From NCBI GenBank assembly GCA_003512525.1, contig DOQG01000014.1, forward strand, positions 1-20,538: 20,538 bases of DNA. Reading direction: 5' to 3'. Shown piece after piece: positions 1-6,141 of this stretch (the stretch's first letter is position 1; each line of letters begins with the position of its first letter). The notes beneath the pieces are model-generated. The model was not told the DNA's origin. It saw nothing but the letters and a program-made list of their open reading frames with translations, and did not search any database. The DNA comes from Oscillospiraceae bacterium (GTDB lineage Bacteria; Bacillota; Clostridia; Oscillospirales; Ruminococcaceae). Made by a program: the position numbers and the translations under genes.

Positions 1-3
1 TAA

Positions 4-46
4 GGGGAGAGGGGAAAGCGCCTTTGGAGCGCCTTCCTCTCTCCTC
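4..46. other. Strong hairpin at the left edge
   Basis: Bases 6-21 pair with 29-44 with 15 of 16 positions matched (one G-T wobble among them, one A-C mismatch), around a 7-base loop; the stem can extend to 4/46. It is followed only by a short CTT stretch. It may be the terminator of a gene lying to the left of the window, or another repeat hairpin. The bases up to about 125 show no gene. Confidence 0.5.
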
Positions 47-190
47 TTGGGTTGTCTCCCTCGTTCATAACAGCAACGTTATCGCACAGAATAGCGAACC
101 CGAGAAGTGCTATCCGACGAATAGAACTATCGGTAGCCTGCTATCAATGTAATTATCAAAAATGATATAATAGAAGTGACCCATACAAAA

Positions 191-543
191 AAGTGAGCCG
201 TGCTCACTACAGCTTGTAGAAAAAGTCCATTTTTATAAAAATGGAGCAAATTCTCTATCCCTTTAAGAACGCTTTGTTGGCTTTGCGTCCTTGCAAAGCC
301 TTTGGGCGTTCTATCTCGGCATCCTTGCCGAAACCCCAAACCCCTTCCCCGTGGTGAAGGTCTGTGTATGCTTGGTTGGCTCTGCGTCGTGCAGAGCCTT
401 TGGGCATACACGCCCGGCATCCGTGCCGGGGCTATATTACTGGGGCTACCGCCCCTAGTCCCTGTCGGGGGCTTCGCCCCTGCGACCCCATATTTAAACA
501 AGCAAGAGGTTTTTCGACAGTCTGAAGTGAGCCTAGCGCACTA
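191..543. mobile_element. MITE-like hairpin element A with flanking duplication
   Basis: The core is 210-524, starting CAG and ending CTG, with imperfect terminal inverted repeats (CAGCTTGTAGAAAAA at 210-224; the reverse complement of 510-524 is CAGACTGTCGAAAAA). It is directly abutted by an imperfect 19-bp direct repeat: AAGTGAGCCGTGCTCACTA (191-209) and AAGTGAGCCTAGCGCACTA (525-543), 16 of 19 identical. The interior is a chain of hairpins (279-300, 317-330, 378-398, 413-430, 442-455, 468-480) with no transposase. It shares ends and several interior blocks with element B (1524-1695) in the opposite orientation, and carries two extra hairpin modules that B lacks. Non-autonomous mobility is an inference. 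Confidence 0.7.
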
Positions 544-570
544 TTCTTTGCGCTTCGACTCACTTTTTTC
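525..570 (+). terminator. Terminator-like hairpin duplicated by element A
   Basis: AAGTGAG (525-531) pairs with CTCACTT and AGCGCA (535-540) pairs with TGCGCT, with a small internal loop, and a run of T follows. The outermost GTGACCC (176-182) and GGGTCAC (572-578) are also inverted repeats, so without element A this would be one long palindrome. No gene upstream in the window clearly needs it. Confidence 0.45.
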
Positions 571-733
571 CGGGTCACGTCACAACCCCCATTTTTGTAT
601 ATAGGCAATAATTCCCATTACAGCACATTTCCGATAACTATCGGTAGCCTGCTATCGTATTAAAAACATAAAACATTTTCGTTAAGCCGAAAACAATACA
701 GCACTTGACAACGTGGCATTTTATGTGCAAATG

Positions 734-762
734 TTGATTATACAGCGGATTTGTGGTAAAAT
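734..762 (+). promoter_or_regulatory. fic promoter
   Basis: A -35 box TTGATT (734-739), a 17-bp spacer and an extended -10 TGGTAAAAT (hexamer 757-762) form a good sigma-A promoter. Transcription would begin near 769, inside the longest possible open frame. This rules out the upstream GTG at 753 and supports the TTG start at 822. Confidence 0.7.
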
Positions 763-821
763 ATATCTATAGCTTCGTCCTGACGAAAATCAGTCTGAGC
801 AATACGAAAAGGGGGATCAAT

Positions 822-1424
822 TTGCTTGAAAATAAACTCGGAATTGAAAGCTCTTCCGACCTTGCGCGTGAAGAAGAACGCATAAGCAAGAAAAAAGCCG
901 CCGAGCTTTTTGAAAAAGGGATACTTGATGATCTTCCCGTCGGAACAACAGCCGCCCTCCGGGCGATACATAAGTATCTTTTTGAAGATATTTATGACTT
1001 TGCGGGAGAACTGCGCACGGTCAATATCGCAAAGGGAAGCTTTCGCTTTGCACCGGTCATGTACCTTAGTGCGGCACTTGAAAATATAGACAAAATGCCT
1101 CAGTCGGATTTTGATGAGATAGTCGAAAAGTATGTCGAAATGAATATAGCCCATCCATTCAGAGAGGGCAACGGCAGAAGCACACGGATCTGGCTTGACT
1201 GCATATTGAAGAAAAAGATCGGTAAGGTAGTTGATTGGAGACGGGTAGACAAAGAAGACTACCTGCTTGCTATGGAGCGCAGTCCGATAAAGGATATCGA
1301 AATTAAATTTCTTCTGAAAAATGCTCTTACAGATGACATCGACAGCCGCGAGGTCTATATGAAAGGTATCGACCACAGCTATTATTATGAGGGCTACACG
1401 ACCTTCCGGACAGAAGACCTGTAA
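822..1424 (+). CDS. fic: Class III Fic-domain AMP-transferase
   Basis: Fic enzymes usually transfer AMP from ATP to a hydroxyl side chain of a target protein. With the TTG start the protein has 200 residues and is a single Fic domain. The canonical motif HPFREGNGR lies at H111-R119, with R122 completing the family pattern, so the catalytic site looks intact. Near the C-terminus SYYYEG (S186-G191) fits the (S/T)xxxE(G/N) inhibitory helix. That C-terminal position defines class III, the type of the Neisseria meningitidis Fic protein, which this resembles along its length and which is reported to regulate itself by oligomerisation and automodification and to modify DNA gyrase. The start is TTG because GGGGG lies 6 bases upstream and the promoter (734-762) excludes the upstream GTG at 753. 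There is no antitoxin gene beside it, as expected for a self-inhibited class. It stands alone between two inverted repeat elements. The target here is unknown. Confidence 0.93.
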   Translation: MLENKLGIESSSDLAREEERISKKKAAELFEKGILDDLPVGTTAALRAIHKYLFEDIYDFAGELRTVNIAKGSFRFAPVMYLSAALENIDKMPQSDFDEIVEKYVEMNIAHPFREGNGRSTRIWLDCILKKKIGKVVDWRRVDKEDYLLAMERSPIKDIEIKFLLKNALTDDIDSREVYMKGIDHSYYYEGYTTFRTEDL

Positions 1425-1496
1425 AACAAAAATATAAAGTCGTGACAGAATATGACCTGTCCTTGCTCTGCCGCACATACGTTAAACTTAATATCA

Positions 1497-1722
1497 TTAT
1501 CGGTGAGGCTCGCCCCACCGATTCAGACTATTGAAAAACCTCTATCGTTATCGAAAATGGGGTTGAGGGGCGTAGCCCCCAACGGGTCTAGGGGCGGTAG
1601 CCCCAGTAATATAGCCCCTTTCCGGGGAAAGGGGTTTGGGGATAGGGATAATAAATCAGAAGTTTATTTCAAAAACAGACTTTTTCTACAATCTGTTATC
1701 GGTGAGGCTCGCCCCGCCGATT
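1497..1722. mobile_element. MITE-like hairpin element B with 27-bp flanking duplication
   Basis: The core is 1524-1695 (172 bp), starting CAG and ending CTG, with ends CAGACTATTGAAAAA and, read from the other strand, CAGATTGTAGAAAAA (12 of 15 identical). It lies exactly between two direct copies of a 27-bp hairpin sequence, 1497-1523 and 1696-1722, differing at one base. The reverse complement matches element A at both ends and through the block around GGGGCTATATTACTGGGGCT. The interior contains the hairpins GGGGC/GCCCC and CCCCTTTCC/GGAAAGGGG and no gene. The duplication looks like a target-site duplication, although 27 bp is long for one. Confidence 0.75.
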
Positions 1723-1726
1723 TTTT
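1698..1726 (+). terminator. Probable fic terminator, duplicated by element B
   Basis: ATCGGTGAGG pairs with CCCCGCCGAT (one mismatch, one wobble) around a CTCG loop, and six T follow. An equivalent stem without the T-run lies at 1499-1522. The simplest history is that this was the original fic terminator and element B inserted at its edge, copying the stem and separating the gene from its T-run. Confidence 0.6.
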
Positions 1727-1743
1727 GTTTATTTAAAAAACTC

Positions 1744-1793
1744 TTGACAAATACCCCAATGGGGTATATAATAAAAATACCCCGTGAGGGTAT
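1744..1793 (+). promoter_or_regulatory. csoR-copA promoter with two CsoR operators
   Basis: TTGACA (1744-1749), 17 bp and TATAAT (1767-1772) form a full consensus promoter. The spacer is almost entirely the perfect palindrome ATACCCC-AAT-GGGGTAT (1751-1767). A second copy, ATACCCC-GTG-AGGGTAT (1777-1793, one mismatch), covers the expected start site; the centres are 26 bp apart. TACCCC/GGGGTA palindromes are known CsoR operators. The inference is autorepression relieved by Cu(I). Confidence 0.88.
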
Positions 1794-1827
1794 ATTGAAA
1801 TTCCGATCATAATTCAGAGGTAATACT

Positions 1828-2151
1828 ATGAGTGAAAATAAAACAAGCGTAAAGAGCGTCTGTCCGTGTTGCAGGAAGCATACAGTCAGGGACGAAAAGC
1901 ACAGAAAGGCTCTTCTGAACCGCCTTAAGCGCATTGAGGGTCAGGTGCGCGGCATTGAAGCTATGATTGAAAATGACGCATACTGTAACGATGTGCTTAT
2001 ACAGTCTGCCGCAGTCAACGCTGCAATGAACGCTTTTAATAAAGAGCTTCTCGCAAGCCATATACGCGGCTGTGTCGCAAGAGATATCAGAGAGGGTAAG
2101 GACGAGGTCATAGACGAGCTTGTCGCAACTCTGCAAAAGCTGATGAAGTAA
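1828..2151 (+). CDS. csoR: Copper-sensing transcriptional repressor CsoR
   Basis: CsoR is an all-helical DNA-binding repressor that releases its operator when it binds Cu(I). The 107-residue protein has the family core (RLKRIEGQVRGIEAMI) and the copper triad C53, H78 and C82, with the 25- and 4-residue spacings seen in characterised CsoR and a Tyr at position 52 just before the first Cys. The N-terminus carries an additional CPCC motif (C12-C15) outside the known sensor site; whether it binds metal is unknown. AGAGG sits 7 bases before the ATG. It is first gene of the operon with copA and lies behind two matching operators, so the copper assignment rests on motif and context together. The related regulators RcnR and FrmR are less likely. 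Confidence 0.93.
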   Translation: MSENKTSVKSVCPCCRKHTVRDEKHRKALLNRLKRIEGQVRGIEAMIENDAYCNDVLIQSAAVNAAMNAFNKELLASHIRGCVARDIREGKDEVIDELVATLQKLMK

Positions 2152-2200
2152 CGTAAAACGGACATAATATACAGATAAAACAAAAGAAAAGAGGGTCAAA

Positions 2201-4729
2201 ATGGAACAATATGATGTCACAGGCATGAGCTGTGCCGCTTGCAGTGCAAGAGTAGAAAAGGCGGTGACAAAGGTAAAAGGCGTTACCTCGTGCTCTGTCA
2301 GTCTGTTGACAAATTCAATGGGAGTTGAGGGCACAGCACCGCCGCAGGATATAATTTCCGCAGTCGAAAAAGCGGGCTACGGCGCAAAGCTTAAAGGCAC
2401 AGGCGCAAAGAAAGCGGATAATAGCGCCGATTCACTCCGTGATACAGAAACGCCTAAGCTCCGCAAAAGGCTTATAGCCTCCGTCATATTCCTTGTGATA
2501 CTGATGTACTTCTCGATGGGACATATGATGTGGGGATTTCCGCTCCCGTCATGGTTTGACGGAAACCATGTGGCTATGGGACTTGTACAGTTGCTTCTCA
2601 GCGGCATCATAATGGTTATAAACAGCAAGTTCTTTGTAAACGGCTTCAAGGGCTTTATAAACCGTTCTCCGAATATGGATACGCTCGTTGCGCTAGGCTC
2701 GGGTGCGTCATTTGTTTGGAGCGTGTACGCCCTGTTTATGATGACGGATGCACAGCTTCACGGAAATACAGACGCTGTGATGATGTATATGGACGAGTTC
2801 TATTTCGAGTCGGCGGCTATGATCTTAACGCTTATCACAGTCGGTAAGATGCTTGAAGCGCGCTCAAAGGGCAAAACCACCGATGCGCTCAAAGGCCTTA
2901 TGAAGCTTGCCCCCAAGACCGCAAACGTAATAAGAAACGGTGTAGAGCAGACTATCCCCGCAGAAGATGTTGTAAAGGACGATATCTTTGTAGTACGACC
3001 GGGTGAAAGCATACCTGTTGACGGCGTAGTGACAGACGGCGAAAGTGCAGTCAACGAGTCGGCTCTGACAGGCGAGAGCATTCCTGTTGATAAGACAGTC
3101 GGTGACAATGTTTCGGCGGCAACGATAAATCAGACAGGCTTCATCACCTGTAAGGCTTCAAGGGTCGGCGAAGATACGACACTGTCACAGATAATCAAAA
3201 TGGTGAGCGATGCGGCGGCTACCAAAGCGCCTATCGCAAAGATAGCCGACAAGGTGTCGGGTATATTCGTACCTGCCGTTATCACAATTTCAATAATTAC
3301 AATGATAGTATGGCTGCTCCTCGGTCAGGATTTTGCATACGCCCTTGCAAGAGGAATTTCTGTGCTGGTAATAAGCTGTCCGTGTGCACTCGGTCTTGCG
3401 ACCCCCGTTGCGATCATGGTCGGAAACGGTGTCGGAGCAAAGAACGGCATTCTGTTCAAGACCGCCGTTTCGCTTGAACAGGCGGGCAAAACTCAGATAG
3501 TAGCCCTCGACAAGACAGGAACTATCACAAAGGGCGAACCCCAGGTAACGGATATTATCCCCGCAGACAACGTGACCGAAAGCGAGCTTTTAAGCCTTGC
3601 TGTATCGCTTGAAGCAAAGAGTGAGCACCCGCTTGCAAAGGCAATAAACGTATACGGCAGCGAGCACGGCATTAAGGCACAGAATGTTGAGAATTTCAAG
3701 GCGCTCAGCGGTAACGGACTTACCGCAGCGGTTTTAGGCGAAACCCTCTACGGCGGCAGTCTTAAGTTCATCGGCAGTAATGCCGAGCTTTCAGATACAA
3801 TAACCGCCGAAGCAGAGCGCCTTTCAAACGAGGGCAAGACCCCGCTCCTGTTCAGTAGAAACGGTAAGGCGCTCGGTATGATCGCGGTAGCCGATACGAT
3901 AAAGGAAGACAGCCCCGATGCTATACGTCAGCTCAGAAATATGGGCATAAAGGTCGTTATGCTGACAGGCGACAACGAGCGCACCGCAAGGGCTATCGGA
4001 GATAAAGCAGGCGTTGATGAGGTCATCGCAGGTGTTCTCCCCGACGGCAAGGAGGCTGTTATCCGTTCGCTTAAAGCTCAGGGTAAGGTCGCCATGGTAG
4101 GCGACGGCATAAACGATGCTCCCGCACTTACCGCCGCAGATACAGGTATCGCCATAGGCGCAGGAACAGACGTAGCGATAGATGCGGCAGATGTCGTATT
4201 GATGAAGAGCAGGCTCTCCGATGTACCCGCGGCAATAAGACTTTCCCGCGCGTCACTGCGTAACATTCACGAAAATCTGTTCTGGGCATTCATCTATAAC
4301 ATTATCGGCATACCTCTTGCCGCAGGTGTGTTCGTTTCCTTAGGACTTACACTTAATCCTATGTTCGGTGCGGCGGCGATGAGCTTGTCAAGCTTCTGCG
4401 TTGTTTCAAATGCTCTAAGACTTAATTTCTGTAAGATTTACAGCACAAAGTATGACAGAAAGGCGAAACCGATAGTGTACCAAAATGTACCGGTGGTACA
4501 AACCAAAAATCTCACAAATATTACCAGAACGATCAGGGTAAAAGGTATGATGTGTGAGAAGTGTGAGCATCATGTAAAGACAGCACTTGAAGCAATACCT
4601 CAGGTAATATCTGCCAAAGCGAGCCACACAGACGGTATCGCCATAGCAGAGCTATCGGGCGAAGTCCCCGACAAACAGCTTAAAAAAGCCGTTGAGAACT
4701 GCGGCTATAAAGTAATATCAATAAAGTAA
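2201..4729 (+). CDS. copA: Cu(I)-exporting P1B-type ATPase with N- and C-terminal HMA domains
   Basis: A membrane pump that uses ATP to expel Cu(I) from the cytoplasm. The 842-residue protein shows an N-terminal heavy-metal-associated (HMA) domain (GMSCAAC, C11/C14), membrane helices from about residue 90, the actuator TGES (290-293), the ion-path CPC (393-395), phosphorylation motif DKTGT (D437), HP (476-477), TGDN (589-592) and GDGINDAP (634-641). YN at 699-700 and MSLSS at 727-731 match the Cu(I) subgroup of the last two membrane helices. After a linker, residues about 774-842 form a second HMA domain (GMMCEKC, C785/C788). A C-terminal HMA is uncommon in CopA, where extra copies are usually N-terminal. 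GAGGG precedes the ATG by 5 bases; the gene follows csoR by 49 bp and is in the same operon. Confidence 0.95.
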   Translation: MEQYDVTGMSCAACSARVEKAVTKVKGVTSCSVSLLTNSMGVEGTAPPQDIISAVEKAGYGAKLKGTGAKKADNSADSLRDTETPKLRKRLIASVIFLVILMYFSMGHMMWGFPLPSWFDGNHVAMGLVQLLLSGIIMVINSKFFVNGFKGFINRSPNMDTLVALGSGASFVWSVYALFMMTDAQLHGNTDAVMMYMDEFYFESAAMILTLITVGKMLEARSKGKTTDALKGLMKLAPKTANVIRNGVEQTIPAEDVVKDDIFVVRPGESIPVDGVVTDGESAVNESALTGESIPVDKTVGDNVSAATINQTGFITCKASRVGEDTTLSQIIKMVSDAAATKAPIAKIADKVSGIFVPAVITISIITMIVWLLLGQDFAYALARGISVLVISCPCALGLATPVAIMVGNGVGAKNGILFKTAVSLEQAGKTQIVALDKTGTITKGEPQVTDIIPADNVTESELLSLAVSLEAKSEHPLAKAINVYGSEHGIKAQNVENFKALSGNGLTAAVLGETLYGGSLKFIGSNAELSDTITAEAERLSNEGKTPLLFSRNGKALGMIAVADTIKEDSPDAIRQLRNMGIKVVMLTGDNERTARAIGDKAGVDEVIAGVLPDGKEAVIRSLKAQGKVAMVGDGINDAPALTAADTGIAIGAGTDVAIDAADVVLMKSRLSDVPAAIRLSRASLRNIHENLFWAFIYNIIGIPLAAGVFVSLGLTLNPMFGAAAMSLSSFCVVSNALRLNFCKIYSTKYDRKAKPIVYQNVPVVQTKNLTNITRTIRVKGMMCEKCEHHVKTALEAIPQVISAKASHTDGIAIAELSGEVPDKQLKKAVENCGYKVISIK

Positions 4730-4743
4730 CGGAGGAATTTACA

Positions 4744-4995
4744 ATGGTAAAGACAACACTTAAGATCGACGGAATGATGTGCGGAATGTGCGAATCGCAC
4801 GTAAACGACGCTATCAGAGGCGCTTTTCAGGTAAAGAAGGTGACCTCCTCCCACTCCAAGGGCGAAACCGTGATAATCAGCGAAGAAGCGCTTCCCGAAG
4901 CCAAAATCAAGGAAGTCTTACAGCCCACCGGCTATGAGCTCAAAGGCATATCAAGCGAGCCTTACGAGAAGAAAGGACTTTTCGGAAGAAAGTAA
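4744..4995 (+). CDS. copZ: HMA-domain copper chaperone-like protein
   Basis: An 83-residue soluble protein consisting of one HMA fold with the metal site GMMCGMC (C13/C16) and a short basic tail ending GLFGRK. CopZ-type proteins carry Cu(I) to CopA and can pass it to CsoR. The motif GMMCxxCExHV is closer to the C-terminal HMA of the preceding CopA (GMMCEKCEHHV) than to its N-terminal one, which suggests the two arose by duplication. GGAGG lies 8 bases before the ATG and only 14 bp separate it from copA, so it is the third operon gene. The symbol copZ is by role and context; sequence alone only shows a CxxC HMA protein. Confidence 0.82.
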   Translation: MVKTTLKIDGMMCGMCESHVNDAIRGAFQVKKVTSSHSKGETVIISEEALPEAKIKEVLQPTGYELKGISSEPYEKKGLFGRK

Positions 4996-5013
4996 GCCGA
5001 ACCTGATGTTAAC

Positions 5014-5048
5014 GTGCCGCCGGTAGGCAGTCATCCTACCGGCGGCAC
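5014..5048 (+). terminator. Hairpin ending the copper operon
   Basis: A perfect 14-bp GC-rich stem (5014-5027 with 5035-5048) around a 7-base loop lies 18 bp after the last copper gene. The following bases are only moderately T-rich (GACATTGCTTCTT), so termination efficiency is uncertain. The 70 bp after it contain no gene. Confidence 0.6.
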
Positions 5049-5117
5049 GACATTGCTTCTTATAGAAAGCCGTCAGAACCGCTTGCAGACTGCTTTTACG
5101 CGGAGCTTACAAAGCAA

Positions 5118-5157
5118 AATGCGCCCCCTGATTTACATTCAAATCAGGGGGCGCATT
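5118..5157 (-). terminator. Bidirectional terminator between convergent operons
   Basis: A perfect 17-bp stem (5118-5134 with 5141-5157), loop ACATTC. On the minus strand it is followed by a T-rich stretch (TTGCTTTG), which suits the end of the cyclophilin operon. It may also stop leftover transcription from the copper operon. Confidence 0.75.
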
Positions 5158-5181
5158 CGTCTGTCATATTACGCTATGTAC

Positions 5182-6108
5182 TTATTCCGACTTGGTTGTT
5201 GAGGACTCGGGAGCGGGAGTTTCAGCCGCTGTCGTGACCTCCGCAGGGGTCGTTGCGGCAGAAGGTCTGATCCTCCTTCTTGTTGTGGTAGTAGCCTCGG
5301 TTTCGGTTATTGTCGGGATAGTCGCAATCTCGATTTTCTTTATTATCACCGAAACGGCGGGCTTTGACGCAATACCTTGTTCATCGTCTATTGTGTTTCC
5401 GGAAGAAACCTCAACAGCGCTTATCTTGTCAAGAAAATCAAGTCCCTCAATAGCTTGACCGAATATTGTGTAGTTTCCGTCGATGCTGAATACACCGCCG
5501 TTTGAGAGGTATTTTGCCCTTACATCATCGGGGGTCGCATTGAGCTTTGAAAGGTAGTCGGTGTATGTCTTTTTGTCCTCTTCCGTCAGTCTGTCCTTGT
5601 ATTCGTTAAGGTCTGACGAGATATTCTCGGCGGTTTTTGCTATGTCGAAAGGTGTCTTGTTATTTATTATAAAGAACTGGCTGTTGATGCCGTCACTGCT
5701 TTCGGCATATCCGAGTGCTCCGTAATACGCTCTCATGCGGTCGTTAGTTTCACGCGGAATTGCGGTCTTATCGGCGGTAGTTCCGCCTGTGCCGTTTCCT
5801 CTGAGTGAGCCGCCCTGTACCATAAAGTCCTTGATAACTCTGTGGATAGTCTTGCCGTCATAATAACCGCTTTGAGCAAGCTTTACAAAGTTGTCAACGC
5901 CCTTAGGAGCGACCTCCGGGAAAAGCTTGAAGCGTATCTTGCCTGTTTCCTCGCCTATCTGTATTGTCATTTCGGCAAGTGTGTCGCCCGGACCTACAGT
6001 TATCTCTGCGGTGTTATCCTTTTTCTGTGAGCTACAGCCGCTTGCTGTTATTATAGCTGCTGCCAGCGTTACCGCCGCCGCAGCCTTGAATAAAGACTTA
6101 AACCTCAT
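5182..6108 (-). CDS. Cyclophilin-type peptidyl-prolyl isomerase lipoprotein (catalytic)
   Basis: A surface lipoprotein predicted to catalyse proline cis-trans isomerisation during folding of exported proteins. From the ATG at 6108 (GAAAGGA 9 bases upstream; a GTG 18 bases earlier has no ribosome site) it has 308 residues: a signal peptide with lipobox TASGC (C25), then a cyclophilin domain from about residue 45. The expected active-site residues are present in IHRVIKDFMVQGG (R90, F95, Q98) and SQFFI (Q144-F146). A helical insertion of about 55 residues (about 150-205) splits the domain before YTIFGQ. The last about 45 residues are a Thr/Pro/Ala-rich tail, probably a flexible cell-wall-spanning segment. 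It is the second gene of an operon with a paralogue 33 bp upstream. Confidence 0.88.
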   Translation of the reverse strand: MRFKSLFKAAAAVTLAAAIITASGCSSQKKDNTAEITVGPGDTLAEMTIQIGEETGKIRFKLFPEVAPKGVDNFVKLAQSGYYDGKTIHRVIKDFMVQGGSLRGNGTGGTTADKTAIPRETNDRMRAYYGALGYAESSDGINSQFFIINNKTPFDIAKTAENISSDLNEYKDRLTEEDKKTYTDYLSKLNATPDDVRAKYLSNGGVFSIDGNYTIFGQAIEGLDFLDKISAVEVSSGNTIDDEQGIASKPAVSVIIKKIEIATIPTITETEATTTTRRRIRPSAATTPAEVTTAAETPAPESSTTKSE

Positions 6109-6141
6109 TTTATCGGTTCCTTTCACCGTTACGATTTGTTA

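Larger units (their letters stand above)
125..656. repeat. 21-bp direct repeats bracketing element A
   Basis: A perfect 21-bp direct repeat occurs at 125-145 and 636-656; its core is CTATCGGTAGCCTGCTATC. The second copy is preceded by CCGAT, giving a small palindrome (631-644). The two copies enclose element A plus about 65 and 110 bp of flank. Apart from element A and its hairpin target, the enclosed bases contain no credible gene. Confidence 0.7.

Noticed and set aside
267..480. A CRISPR array or tRNA cluster suggested by repeated short hairpins
   Set aside because: The units are diverged, differently spaced and lack spacers of constant length; no tRNA cloverleaf fits. They are parts of the mobile element.
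127..604. Open frames of 124 and 100 codons on both strands
   Set aside because: They run through the hairpin arms of element A, have no ribosome site, and translate to low-information sequence mirrored between strands.
705..710. TTGACA as the -35 of the fic promoter
   Set aside because: No acceptable -10 lies 16-18 bp downstream, whereas TTGATT (734) with the extended -10 at 757 fits perfectly.
738..1478. A 246-codon frame antisense to fic
   Set aside because: It is a shadow of the fic gene, which has the conserved family sequence; there is no ribosome site and the product is not protein-like.
1452..1736. A 94-codon frame downstream of fic
   Set aside because: It spans element B and its flanking duplications, and its only content is translated repeat.
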